A DNA stretch of 64,000 nt from Adiantum capillus-veneris (lineage: Eukaryota > Streptophyta > Polypodiopsida > Polypodiales > Pteridaceae). This document shows positions 41,548 to 53,069 of this stretch, one piece after another. A program made the translations under genes and the position numbers. How positions within the stretch are numbered: position 1 is the stretch's first letter; each line of letters begins with the position of its first letter. The notes under the pieces are model-generated. The model saw only the letters and a list, made by a program, of their open reading frames with translations. It ran no database searches and was not told the origin of the DNA. The DNA is taken from NCBI GenBank assembly GCA_014529385.2, contig CM043971.1, forward strand, positions 53,789,209-53,853,208, read 5' to 3'.

Positions 41548-42698
41548 CCAAGCTTTGCCTTTACACTAAGGGAATAATGGACAAATGCCCAATTGCCCCC
41601 AATCTCTCCTCAAATCCTATTGGATGGCCATAGAGGTGGACCAATGAGAACTAGGCTAGAGTAAAATTAGTTTAATCAATTTAAAAATTCTTGATAAAAG
41701 AACCAATAGAAATTAAGCTCCCTAGAAGACTATTGGATAGTCTACCAAGGGGTCCAATGAGCATGAAAAGCATCCCAATGGCTTGCTTGATTCCTATTGG
41801 CCAGAAGACAAAAAGTTCCAATGAGAGATTAAATAAATTATTTTAATTATCTAAAGCTCTCAAAAAAGGGAAAGGGGAACACTTGTCGCAAGACTATCAA
41901 CTATGCATCTTAATTGCTATTGGCTAAGCTCTGCAAGAGCCAATGGGAAGCCAGCAAGAGCAAATGGGAAGAGGGTCGACCAAGAAGAGAGAGAGTTGGC
42001 ATTTTTAGTCTAACTCATTTTCTACACACACACACACACACACACACACAACTCTTGTGTTGAGAAAGAACTCCATCTCCTTCTCCAAGCATTGAGAAGT
42101 AGAGACCTACACCAACAATTCTTGCCTATGGAATCCAAATTCAACCAAGAGCCAAGCTTCAATGGCATTCTCATCTCCTCTACCATGCTAATTACTAAGC
42201 TAAGCTATGCTATAAGAGTGATTATGTGAGGAGAATACTTATTTCTCGTAAGATACATCTTCTTCCTCTTCATCTTTCCTCATGCCCTGCTAGCTCTTAC
42301 CATCTTTGAAGGTGTGTGAGGTCTTGGGACTGAGGCTAGGTCCACTATGTGTGTTTTTCAAGCATAATTTGGTGCATGAAGCTTCCATATTCATTGCACC
42401 AACGAGTTTTGTCAAGGAACACAAAGATTGTATTGTACAAAAGTCTCACTTGATGGGAAAAGCTATAATACAAAAGCCTTTTTGGCTCTATGTAAATCCG
42501 GTCCTCAACTGTTGTCAATAGTTCTATTTCTCTCTCTTTTCAAGTACTGTCTATGCCAAACTAGCTAGGTGTAATTGCTATGTTGCTTTCTCCAACCAAG
42601 TACTCTCTCTATGCTCATTAGGAACTTGTTCTTAATGAAATGCTCACTATGTTATCATTTTCCCCTGCACACAAGTTACTAGTGCATTAAATGTTACA
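41112..42698 (+). repeat. Element E 5' LTR (about 1.59 kb)
   Basis: It begins TGTCATAAAAAC and ends GTTACA before the PBS. It contains (CA)n tracts at 41489-41546 and 42024-42051. It is collinear with 54817-56087 in blocks such as the CTCCTTCTCCAAGCA and GAGGTCTTGGGACTGAGGCT segments. Confidence 0.8.
41489..41546. repeat. (CA)n microsatellite in element E LTR
   Basis: 58 bp of CA repeat. A shorter CA tract follows at 42024-42051. Confidence 0.97.
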
Positions 42699-42699
42699 T

Positions 42700-42711
42700 T
42701 GGTATCAGAAC
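42700..42711 (+). other. Primer-binding site, initiator tRNA-Met
   Basis: TGGTATCAGAAC, one base from the common TGGTATCAGAGC, starts one base after the LTR. Confidence 0.8.
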
Positions 42712-44064
42712 TATTGGTTTCTCTTTTCTTGCTCAATAAGAGAGGTCCTCAAGCTTGTTACAAATGGTTGGTGTATTTAAATGCAAAAGAGTAAGTAGAA
42801 TAGGGATTTCTATCCTTGAAGCACGCCTGATTTATGCAATTAACGGCGGGGATACCGTTGAGAGCTATGGTCTTAACAATGGAGTTCTACGGGCTTGCCT
42901 ACGGCTTAACCATTATTGAGCTATTAGAAGCTTGACAAGAACCGATGCTGTCTCAGCTCTATGAAACCCTCTCTTCTATTCCTTGCAATTAATAATATTC
43001 GAGCCACGGATATAGGTGCTTGAGTGCTTATCTTTGAAGGTAAAGAGGAGTAGAAAATAGGGCTTGAAGTGCCAAAGTACAAGTAAAAGCTTACATCTAA
43101 AATTTGCTAGTATGGTTGACAAGAGTAAAGAGATTGAAATGAATGTTGGTAGATTTGAATGATAGAGAAACTAATGATGCCCCTATGCTTGTAAACTATC
43201 TTGTTTCTAGGCTTCAACAAGCCCTGGGCAATCCATCCCTCCAAGGTGAAGTGCTACAGCAATTGCACACCCATGGTATTCTCCAAACTCCCCCACCAAG
43301 AAGAGAGAGTACCTAGGAAAGCTCCTGGTGAGACTTCCAAAAGAGGACTCTCTCCAATAAGGGAAGAAGAGGAGGATCCGTACGAAGGGCTCAAAAACTT
43401 ACTACTCGATGGGGCATCTCCCTCTCAAAGGAGAGCCCAAGTTTCAAGAGTAGAGCCCCCACCAAAAGAACAAGAAAGAAGCAAGTCTCCTACCACCTCA
43501 GTGGAGATGGCTCCACGAAGACGGCGGGCAAAATGCTGTCCAACACCCCCCTAAATGGAGAAGACCATTGCATACTCCTCCTCACCATAAGTCAAAGAGG
43601 GAAGAGAGGAAACAAGGGAAGAAAAGACGAGAAAGAGGTCACCCTCTTCTCCATCTTCCTCTTCTAAAGAAAGTAATGGTGTAGAAGAGGAGGAACAAGG
43701 GAAGAAAAATGCGAGAAAGAGGTCACCCTCTTCTCCATCTTCCTCATCCTCTTCCCCTTCTGAAGAAAGTGATGGTGCAGCTCTCAAACTGCCCAAGAGA
43801 AGAGGCCATAGGAAATCCTATGCCACCTGGAAAAGGTCGTCCAAGCTCAAAAAGTTCAAAGAGGTAGGAAAGAGCATCTCTTTCCTTATCCACCTTTGGT
43901 GCTACGGACAAAGTCTTTGCCTTTATCCAACAACTCGATGCAGAGTTTGGAGATGAGGGCTTCACGGAGTCTCTAAGCTACGCCATGTAGCTATGCACTT
44001 TCAAAAGTCCACCAGGCAATGGTGGTCTAGCCTACAAGAAAACGGTGAAGCTCCACGAAGGGCT
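42712..44064 (+). pseudogene. Element E leader and gag, first part
   Basis: About 450 bp of non-coding leader are followed by gag remnants. These are SRLQQALGNPSLQGEVLQQL near 43205, a basic and acidic low-complexity stretch (43300-43860), and a capsid fragment KVFAFIQQLDAEFGDEGF then AMHFQKSTRQWWSSLQENGEAP near 43900-44060. The WW-x-SL motif is typical of gypsy capsids. Frames change several times. It breaks off where copia-related sequence begins near 44065. Confidence 0.55.
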
Positions 44065-45026
44065 CGGTGTTCTCAGAATTTCATTCTGAGGTCATCTCGG
44101 CCACCGTTCGGCTTCGACAAAGGTCTGCGCAGGCCATTTTTGACTACGTGGTCTCGGCGGGTGTAGATCCGACTCTGCAAATTTGGGGTTTTCGGCCTAC
44201 GATTGCAGGTGCTGAGGATATCGACACTCCCAGAGTGTTGATTTGTGGCTGTCTACACATCGAAGGACGGCTCATAGTTCTTGGAGGCGTGTCACATACG
44301 ACACGGGCGCATCTACACACAGACTGTAGGCGACATCCACTAGTTCATCAGGTAGCTTGTGTTTGCTTCTTGATATTCCAGATTTCATCCTGACATTGCA
44401 GGTACTTACACATGGGATGTATTGTCAGAGATGATGTATGTCTGTTGAGGGTTTGCTGGCACGCAGCAAACAACCGCCGCAGCGGTTACAGCATACACTC
44501 GGAAATTTGTGGATGTATGACTTTGTGGGAAGTCTATGTACTGTCAGATTTACTGCAGCCTTTGTTGAGGGTCGAGTGAGGTTTTATTGAGCTGGGGGAT
44601 TCTCGAATGTTGAGATCCTTTCGGTGATACAGGTCTTGGAGCGATCCCTCGAGCACCCTTAGATAGGCAGCTAGGATGTATTGACTGTGAGTTAGACAGT
44701 TGGGATTGCATCTTTGCTTTACTGCCGTTGAGGCATTGTCGCAGTCTATGCTTACAGGACAGTGACAGGACAGTCAGAGACAGTACATGTGCAGGACAGG
44801 TTTACCCACAGCTTACATTGTCAGAGAGACAATGGTTTTTTGAGCTGTTTTTTGGTCTGTTTTTAGTACACCATAGCCATTTTACAAAGGAGACTCTGCC
44901 AAAATTTCAGCAGAATCTGAAGCTTTCTTGGTTCATTTGACAGGTTGATATTGGTTCAGAGGTCAGTTTACAGGGGAAACTCTGCCGAATTTTTCCCAGG
45001 AAAGTAAACTACTATGAAGCGTAGCT
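44065..45026 (+). other. Element F leader, 5' LTR not recognised
   Basis: About 960 bp without credible ORF. A decayed PBS-like TTGGTTCAGAGG occurs near 44949. Repeated CAGTC/GACAG words are frequent between 44700 and 44830. The segment may include a diverged 5' LTR. Confidence 0.4.
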
Positions 45027-46676
45027 ATGGCTGGATCACAGGACACTGCTCTTTACAATATCAAGAAGCTGGATGGAACCAATTTCCCATTGTGGAAGAA
45101 GCAGATTTGGCACGTGTTGGTACAAAAGAAGCAGATAAAACCTATAAAGCTCAAGGGGATAAAACCAGAAGATATGGACGAAGATGAATGGAGCGAAATG
45201 GATGAATTGGCACTTTCTACCATTATGCTGACTTTGGCAGAAAGCGTTTACTTCAATGTAGCAGACGAGATGTCGGCTTATCAAGCATGGTTAAAGCTGA
45301 GTGATCTTTATGAGAAGCAGAGTGTAGCTTCACAGGTATACTAGCTTAAGAAGCTTGTTGACTTGAAGATGAAAGAAGGGACACCTATGTCCAATCATCT
45401 GAATGAATTCAACACAATCTATAGTCAGTTGTCAGCTCAAGGTGTCAAGTTTGATGAACCTGTTAGAGCTATGTTCCTGTTGATCACATTGCCGAAAAGT
45501 TGGGACACTTTTCGCACAGCTTTGAGTAATTCTGCACCTCCAGATGGTTTGAACATAGCAGGTGTAGAAGGAAGTCTGCTTACTGAAGAAACCAATAGAA
45601 AGACAATGGACAAAGGCAAAGGAACAGCCTTAGTTGTCAGGGGAAGGACCAAAGAAAAGTACAAAGGTGGAAAGAGGAATCAGTCTCGTAGCAAGTCCCG
45701 CAGTGCTAAAGGCAAGAGTGACATAGAATGCTACCATTGTGGCAAGAAGGGTCACATGAAAAGAGACTGCAGAGAATGGAAAGCAGAAAAAGGCAAAGAG
45801 AAAGCTGAAGACCATGGTGAGAAGAACAAGTCCTCAGTGAAGATTCAAGAAATAAATGTGACAAACACTGTTGCAGAGGATGACAGTCTAGTGTCAGGAG
45901 ACATCTACTTCTTGAAGAATACAATGGACTCAGCTCTTCTTACAGCATCTGATGGAAATGCATTGAGTGACTGGATTATAGACTCAGGGGCATCACTTCA
46001 TGTGTCTCCAAACAAGGAGTGGTTTACCTCTTATGTGACCACTAAAGATCATGTTCGGCTAGGCAATGGGCAGACATGTGAGATCTTAGGTGTTGGAGAT
46101 GTTCAATTGAAGTTTCAAAATGGCTCTTCTTTCACGCTGAATAATGTGAGACATGTTCCCGCAATTACAAAGAGCTTGATCAGCACAGGTTTACTTGATG
46201 ATGTTGGCTACGTCACCATTTTTGGACAAAACATGTGGAAGATATCCAAGGGTTCTATGACAATAGCACATGGAGTAAATTCTGGAGGACTTTACATGAT
46301 TTATGTATCAAATGTCTCTAAAAATGTAATCAATGTAACCGAGCAGCCGAATGTTTCTTTGTGGCATAGCCGGTTAGGACATATGTCCAAGAAGGGAATG
46401 GAAATCTTGTCTCGTTCTGGTTATTTGCCTGGCTTTTCATTTAATGATTTTGAATTCTGTGAACATTGTCTGTATGGTAAGCAAACACAGCAGCCACATA
46501 AGCATAGAAGCAGTAGAAGAGATACACAGTTGGCACTTGTTCATAGTGATTTGTGTGGACCTATGCCTAACCTATCTCTAGGGGGAGCTTCTTACTTTAT
46601 GACATTTATAGATGATTACTCGAGGAAAGTATGGGTTTACTTTCTCAAGCACAAGGATGAAGGTTTAGTGTTTTAA
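45027..46676 (+). pseudogene. Element F gag, protease and start of integrase
   Basis: ATG 45027 (MAGSQDTALYNIKKLDGTNFPLWKKQI) is a typical copia gag start. UBN2-type gag helices follow. TAG at 45342-45344 interrupts in frame. The zinc knuckle CYHCGKKGHMKRDC is near 45733. The protease site is DWIIDSGASLHVS (Asp-Ser-Gly) near 45972. A GAG-pre-integrase domain (LWHSRLGHMSKKGMEILSRSG, CEHCLYGKQ) precedes the integrase start (VHSDLCGPMPN ... FIDDYSRKVWVYFLKHKDE). The frame ends at TAA 46674-46676 through an indel in a T/A run. Confidence 0.85.
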
Positions 46677-47310
46677 AAATGTTTGTGACACTTGTGGAGA
46701 GTCAGAGTGGCAAGAAGCTTAAATGCTTATGCACTGACAATGGTGGAGAGTATGTTTCAAAGGCCTTTTGTGAGTCAAAAGGTATAAAACGTGAACTTAC
46801 TGCTCCTTACAATCCTCCTCAAAATGGTGTTGCTGGAGGATGAATAGGACCATACAAGAGAAGGTCAGAAGTATGTTGTCTAATGCACAGCTGCCAAATG
46901 GGTTTTGGGCTGAAGCTGTATCAACAGTTGTTCATCTTGTAAATAGATCTCCTGGCAAGGTTTTGCAGAAGGATTTAGTGCCAGAGATGGTATGGTCAGG
47001 CAAAATGCCCTCATACAAGCATCTCAGAGTCTTTGGCTGTGAGGCATATACTCACGTTCCAAAGGAATTTAGGAACAAACTTGAGCCAAAGAGTAGAAAG
47101 TGCATCTTTCTAGGCTATGGTAATTCTGGTGAGATGGGGTATAGACTTTGGGATCCCGAATCCAGAAAGGTTGTCCGCAGCAATGATGTTTACTTTAATG
47201 AATCCAAATATCATTCTAAACCAGAGAGGGTTGAGGAGATTAGAAGAGTTGTCTTCCAAGAAGATGGACCTGCACGTGCAAGACAAAATGTCAGGGCTCA
47301 AGAGGAGTAA
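46677..47310 (+). pseudogene. Element F integrase, C-terminal half
   Basis: Frame 2 from ATG 46679 encodes CTDNGGEY and TAPYNPPQNGVA. A one-base indel near 46840 moves the coding sense to the frame of MNRTIQEKVRSMLSNAQLPNGFWAEAVSTVVHLVNRSP and HLRVFGCEAYTHVPKEFR. The acidic triad can be assembled across these pieces, but the copy is inactive. TAA 47308-47310 separates it from RT in the same frame. Confidence 0.82.
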
Positions 47311-48983
47311 GGACAGGATAGAGTGGAACCACAGGTTGTGGCTAAGCCTGAGCCACCTATTGTGCGTAGATCTGGACATGTCACACGACCTCCTGATAGG
47401 TTTGTTCCATCTATGAACTATGTCATGTTGATTGATTGCAATGAGCCTTCATGTTACAAGGAAGCAGTGCAAATGAAGGACTCCGGGAATTGGCAATTGG
47501 CCATGCAGTCAGAGATGACAGCTCTGCATAAATACAAGACATGGAAGCTAGTTAAATTACCACAGGGCAAAAAGGCTCTACCTTGTAAATGGGTTTACAG
47601 GTATAAGATCACCGCTCATGATAGTCAGCCAAAGTACAAAGCAAGGCTTGTTGCCAAGGGCTTTAAGCAAGAACAAGGCATTGACTTTGATGAAGTCTTC
47701 TCTTCGGTGGTCAAGATGACTACATTGAGATGCTTTCTTGCATTGGTTGCCATATTAGATTTGGTGTTGCACCAAATGGATGTCAAGACAGCGTTCTTGC
47801 ATGGTGATTTAGATGTGGAAATTTACATGCAGCAGCCAGAAGGGTTTGTTGAGAAAGGCAAGGAAGATTGGGTATGCCAGTTGTTAAAGAGTCTTTATGG
47901 CTTAAAACAATCACCGAGGGCATGGTACCATAAATTCCACAAGTTTATGCTTTCTCAAGGCTACAAACGTAGTGAGTTCGATCATTGTCTATATACAAAG
48001 AAGGCTAAGGATGGTAGTTGGCTGCTCCTTATTTTGTATGTGGATGACATGTTGATTGCTGGCAAGCACTTGGAAGAAATTTCAGCTTTGAAGTCAAAGA
48101 TGGCAAAATCATTTGACATGAAAGACATGGGTGAGGCAAGTCATATACTTGGTATGCGCATTGAGAGAGACAGATCAAAGAAGTTGATTTGGTTATCTCA
48201 AACAGAGTATATTGACAAGGTTTTGCAACGTTTCAATATGGAGAAGGGAAAGGCATTGAGTGTTCCATTGCCACCATATGTGAAACTTAGCAAACAAGAT
48301 TGTCCTGTGTCTGAGGAAGAACAGGCTGAAATGGATAAGATTCCATATGCGTCTGCAGTGGGTAGTTTGATGTATGCAATGATTGCTACTCGCCCAGACA
48401 TTGCATTTGCAGTGGGAGTAGTAAGTCGATACATGTCAAACCCAGGCAAGAAACATTGGGGGGCAGTGAAAGGAATATTGAGATACCTGAAAGCTACAAA
48501 GAGTATGCGTATATGCTATGGGAGTCAGGAGCTAAGTGTAAAGGGTTTTACAGACTCAGATTATGCAGGTGACTTAGACAACCGAAGGTCACGTCAGGGT
48601 ATGTCTTTACATTGGTTGGTGGAGCAGTATCATGGCGTTCTAGATTACAAGATTGTGTTACTCAATCTACTACAGAGGCTGAATATGTTGCAGCATCAGA
48701 GGCATGCAAAGAATCAATTTGGCTTAATCGACTAGTAACAGATTTGGGAATCAAAGAAGAGATGCCTGTGTTATATTGTGATAGTCAAAGTGCTATACAA
48801 TTGGCTCGCAATCCAGTTTATCACTCAAAGACAAAGCATGTGGATGTGAAGTATCATTTCATGAGGGAAATGCTCGAGGATAAGCAACTTCAGCTTGTCA
48901 AAGTTCACACCACAGAAAATCCTGCTGATCTACTTACAAAAGGACTTCCCTCAGAGATCTTTGCGCATTTCGCAAGCAGTTAG
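47311..48983 (+). pseudogene. Element F reverse transcriptase and RNase H
   Basis: RT starts near 47430 (WQLAMQSEMTALHKYKTWKLV) and includes the blocks ARLVAKGFKQEQGIDF, MDVKTAFLHGDLD, LLKSLYGLKQSPRAWY and the catalytic YVDDML near 48040. RNase H follows with GFTDSDYAGDLDNRRS. A frameshift near 48600 moves the rest to another frame (VGGAVSWRSRLQDCVTQSTTEAEYVAASEACKE, HVDVKYHFMRE, LLTKGLP). It ends at TAG 48981-48983, 100 bp before the LTR. Confidence 0.88.
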
Positions 48984-49083
48984 GTGTAGGGTAGTACATC
49001 ACTTCTCTACATCTCTTGTATATTAGCTTGTATAGTAGCTTCTCTCACACTTAAAGTACCACATTGGACTTTAAGTGGGAGGT

Positions 49084-49264
49084 TGTTGGGGTATAAAGCC
49101 CAATGTGGTCGCCCAGGTAAGTGGGCGGGCCGCCAGGTATGTACACATATTCTTTTGTTAAAACCTAATAAGAACTCACTATGCTCTACACATTACAGTA
49201 GAGCGATATCGTCGTGGTCTTCTTCTCGCACTCTCTCTCGCGTCGCACTTCCACTCGTACTCCA
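49084..49264 (+). repeat. Element F 3' LTR (partial)
   Basis: It begins TGTTGGGGTATAAAGCCC after a PPT. Fragment H has the same start motif (TTTTTGGGGTGTAGGCC) near 57520. The end is set by the return of element E gag and may represent truncation. Confidence 0.5.
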
Positions 49265-50132
49265 TCTCAAAGCCACTGTCTTCAAAAATATGGATTTGGA
49301 GAGCAAAAAAACAACTTTGTGCGGGTTTATTTGAGGATATGGCGGAGTATGTTAACTCCTAAAGGCCTCGCACCACATCTGCGGTCATACACCATACCAT
49401 GGTGGCTTCAAGAATCAATTTCCAACAAGGGGATAAGAGAAATCTTAAGGCCATGGAAAGCAAGGACCATAGTGAGCCTAGGGGGAAGGACACCATCCAG
49501 AAGTCTCCCAAAGCCAACTTCAACAACAACAAAGCCAAGGAGAAGGGAGTTCATAAAGGAAAAAATAAACTCTCTCCTATGAAGAGCTAGAACGTTATTG
49601 AAACGATAACCATTGTTACAAGTGCAGGGAGCAAGGGCATGCCTATCGTGCTTGCCCCCACAAAAACACACGTAATGAGCCTCCTAGATCTTCCATAGTC
49701 CAAAGTTCAAGAAGAGGATGCTTATCACAAAGGATCTCCTCTATGTTATGCTTGGAGAAAGGTAAAAGAACATGACGCTTTTATTCTTTTTGACCCTAGT
49801 TCTACTCACAACTTCATATCCACGCAGCTGGCCACCATGCTAGACATCCAAGCCTATGTGATTGGAGATGTCCTACTTGTTGGATGGTGCTTTCAAGGGA
49901 CAAGAAGTCTCAGCCACTCCCTTAATTGGGAACTTGAGGCTCCATGTCCAAAGCTATGTGGACAAGTAGGATTTCTTCATCTCTCCTCTCAAGCATGAGG
50001 ATGTAATCCTAGGGGCACCATGGTTTGATCACACAACTGCCAATGTTAAATTCCCTAAAAGAAAAATCTACTTTAGGTACATGGAAAAAGATATGTACAT
50101 AGATGCTAAGGAGTCGAGTAGCACCATACCCA
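49265..50132 (+). pseudogene. Element E gag end, zinc knuckle and protease
   Basis: Gag resumes with HLKATVFKNMDLE and, in another frame, MVASRINFQQGDKRN and a Lys-rich tail. The knuckle HCYKCREQGHAYRACPH is near 49610. Protease fragments follow in changing frames: FDPSSTHNFISTQLATMLDI near 49790 and DVILGAPWFDHTTANVKFPKR near 50000. The protease triplet is D-P-S rather than D-S/T-G. The coding sense is cut at 50132 by element G and resumes at 51721. Confidence 0.6.
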
Positions 50133-50362
50133 TGTGAGTGCGCGAATGTGGTGCGTGTGTGAAGAGTGAGAAGGGGAGAGAGAGAGAGTACACAGGATGT
50201 GGGTGGAGCTCCAAAATCTCACTGTATGAGCACAATGTGGGAATTAAGTGAGAGCTCCTTATTCTTTGTATGTATAAAGAATAAGGAGATAAATGTGGGT
50301 GGTCGGACACTGGCCAATGGACACGGACAAAGCACAGTGAGGCACACCGCCTTTACCTAACA
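50133..50362 (-). repeat. Element G LTR (3' LTR on minus strand)
   Basis: 230 bp, with a short GA tract near 50178-50188. It matches 51416-51720 apart from GA length and scattered changes. Confidence 0.8.
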
Positions 50363-51415
50363 TTCTCCCACTAAAGGCTGTGTGCCAATAAGTGGTGAGA
50401 AGACTATCCTACAACTAGTATATACAAGAGGTGAGAGAAGACGACTCTCAACCTATGCCCGCTGGCTCACTCCAAACACAGTGCATCTGTGACCACTGCC
50501 TAGCAAACTGGCTCACTCGTGACCAAGTAGCTCTATGGACATGTACCTATCCAAAAAAATTGCAACCTTGTAAACCTGCTACCTACAAGCTATGGCTAGC
50601 TCAAACTGTATCCGCATAATGCATACATAGCATGAAACTACACAAAATCGTGCTAAAAAAGCTCTCTGAAATGCCCCACACAGTCAAACAATGTGCATAA
50701 GGCCGCATCCGAATGTGTAACGATTTGAAAGTCACATCCCAAAGTATCACTTGCATACACAAAAACAAGATGAATTCTCTCTCAAATAGCACGAACAGTG
50801 TGCCATACATAGCCAGAAATGCAAACCGCATCACTCTCTACACTGTAGGAATCAAATTGCAAAACTTCAATATGTCGAGATTGTGACAGGCTATAGTAAA
50901 AAATTTAGCGCTCAGAATTTCAAAATTCTAATATGACTAGTGGGTAGACTCCTAGATCACATGTATCCGAGTCCGAGTGTGAGAGATATGCCAAAAACCT
51001 TCGTTTTTGATCCAAAAATGCAGCATACACTTATTCATGTTGCACCTGCTGTAATTTAAAGAAAAATTTCAGAAAATGGACATCACCATCGAGTCTAGAA
51101 TGTGCCAAAACCCCAACCTAGACTCCTAGATCATATCCATCTGACTCCGTGTGACGGAGATAGTCAAAAAACACTATTTCGGGACATCAAAAACGAGCTG
51201 CAACACTTTTTGTTTCTGCTCTTTTTCTACAAAATTCATCAATGGCTTGCTACACAAGCTCTATAAAAGATGAATATACATGCCTAAGCTGAGATCTAAC
51301 ACCGTTGAGCTAGTATATCCACTGCTGTCGAGCTCAAGCCGCCATAGCCAAGCTTTGTCGCTTTTGTCTCACCGGGAAACCGTAGCACGTGTGTCGCCAA
51401 AGCTCTGATTTCAAT
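50363..51415. other. Element G interior, non-coding
   Basis: 1.05 kb without a credible ORF on either strand. A sentence-like pair of similar blocks (CTAGATCAYATSYATCYGASTCCG) occurs near 50950 and 51130. Confidence 0.6.
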
Positions 51416-51458
51416 TTTGAGTGTGTGAATGCGGTGCGTGTGCAGAGAGTGAGAAGGG

Positions 51459-51551
<93 letters not shown>

Positions 51552-51720
51552 CATGATGTGGGTGGAGCTCCCAAATCTCATTGTATGAGCGTAATGTGAG
51601 AATTAAGTGAGAGCTCCTTATTCTTTATATGTATAAAGATAAGGAGATAAATGTGGGCGGCTGGACACTGGCTGGCGGACACAAGAAAATCACGGTGATG
51701 CACATCGCCTTTACCCAACA
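51416..51720 (-). repeat. Element G LTR (5' LTR on minus strand)
   Basis: 305 bp, longer than its partner because of an 87-bp (GA)n tract at 51461-51547. A TATA-like CATATAAAGAATAAGG reads on the minus strand near 51625-51640. Confidence 0.8.
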
Positions 51721-52536
51721 ACCCGTTGTATATAAGCAAGATTTTGGTGAGTCAATAAAGAGCTCTATTTCCATGTACATGATTTTTGTTAAAGATCAAA
51801 AGGAATTAGAGTTATCTAATTTTCTAGATGGATTCCAAGATGGTTTTATTGACGACATTCCTTGTGAGCTACCTCCCAAACGAGGGGATTCTGACCATGC
51901 AATTGAGCTTCTTCCAGGAAGCTCACCGCCTAATAAACCTCCTTATCAAGTTTCTCAAGCTCAACAAAAGGAGATTATGCGGCAAGTGCATGGGTTGGTT
52001 GAGAAAGACATGGTTAGGACTAGCTCATCTCCATTTTGTTCACGAGCTCTATTACTGCAAAAGAAAGATGGCACATATCGTATGTGTGTCGACTATAGAG
52101 CACTAAATAGGACCACTATCAAGAATAGGTTTCCCATTCCATGGGTAGAAGACCTATTTGATAAGCTATAGGGGTCGACCTATTTCAGTAGGATTGACAT
52201 AAAAAGTGGCTATCATCAAATAAGGATAGTTAATCAAGACATTGTAAAGACCGCATTTTGCACTACGTTTGGTATTTATGAGTACATTGTCATGCCTTTT
52301 GGCTTGATCAATGCACTAGCCACATTCAACCGTTTGATGGAGAAGCTATTCAGGACTCATTGAAGCTTTACTAGAGTGTTCTTTGATGATATAATCATCT
52401 ACTCTAATTCATTAAACAAACATAAGCAACACCTCCAGGTAATATTTCAAGTTTTACGAGAGAATAATTTTTATATAAATTGAAAGAAAAGTGATTTTTT
52501 CTTACAAGAGATTCAATACTAAGAAGCTTTATAGAT
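51721..52536 (+). pseudogene. Element E pol: reverse transcriptase
   Basis: The frame resumes at the far side of element G: LSNFLDGFQDGFIDDIPCELPPKRGDSDHAIELLPGSSP, then RT blocks [51 protein letters not shown] and the catalytic FFDD near 52386. TAG 52169-52171, TGA 52362-52364 and a later TGA are in-frame stops. The LINA in place of TNAP shows decay of a normally invariant block. Confidence 0.85.
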
Positions 52537-53069
52537 ATGTGTGGATACTATAGACGCTTCATAGAAAAGTTCTCACAAATTGCGGGACCATTACATGACT
52601 TAACAAAAAAAAACATTAGGTATATATGGTCCACCAAGGAGAACAATGCTTTTGAAAAGCTTAAAGAGAAGCTTATCTCTCAACCTATGCTTACACTGTC
52701 GGATCTCTTGAAGCCATTTGAGGTCCAATGCGATGCCGTGATGATTGCCTTGGAGCTGTTTTGCTCCAAGAAGGGCACACCATAGCCTATGAAAGTCGAA
52801 GGCTCGACCTTGTTGAGCAAGCTCTAGGTATATATGAGAAGGAAGTCTTAGCAGCTCTACATGCTCTAGACTCGTGGAAGCACTATTTATTGGGGACTCC
52901 TTTCATTCTGCGAACGGATCACCAAAGCCTTAAGTACTTCATGATGCAGACCAAGCTCTCCAACAAACAAATGAGGTGGGAAAATTTCCATTTGCAATTC
53001 CATTTTTATATTGCTCACATTGCTGGCAAGCATAATCAAGTAGCCGGTATCCATAGCAACTCACAATGA
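52537..53069 (+). pseudogene. Element E pol: RNase H
   Basis: CGYYRRFIEKFSQIAGPLHDLTKK begins the connection. RNase H follows in two frames (FEVQCDA, then SRRLDLVEQALGIYEKEVLAALHALDSWKHYLLG, LRTDHQSLKYF, RWENFHLQFHFYIAHIAGKHNQVA). Each frame change is a single indel. Confidence 0.82.

Larger units (their letters stand above)
44065..49264 (+). mobile_element. Element F: Ty1/copia retrotransposon inside element E gag
   Basis: The copia order gag, protease, integrase, RT, RNase H is complete. A PPT (AAGTGGGAGG) and an LTR start (TGTTGGGGTATAAAGCC) lie at about 49074-49084. Element E gag resumes at about 49265 (HLKATVFK), so the visible 3' LTR is only about 180 bp. No matching 5' LTR was recognised at 44065-45026, so the left end is uncertain. 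Confidence 0.8.
50133..51720 (-). mobile_element. Element G: small non-autonomous LTR element, minus strand
   Basis: Direct repeats 50133-50362 and 51416-51720 bound about 1.05 kb without coding sequence. On the minus strand the LTR starts TGTTGGGTAAAGG or TGTTAGGTAAAGG and ends CACTCA. It is followed by TTGAAATCAGAGCTTTGG, a PBS close to the iMet type (TTGGTATCAGAGC). A purine tract (TTTAGTGGGAGAATG) precedes the other LTR. Flanks are ACCCA (50128-50132) and ACCCG (51721-51725), an almost perfect TSD. The size fits a TRIM/SMART-like element. Confidence 0.75.

Noticed and set aside
44065-45026. Complete 5' LTR of copia element F
   Set aside because: I could not align it with the 3' LTR start at 49084, so it is only recorded as leader with an unresolved left end.
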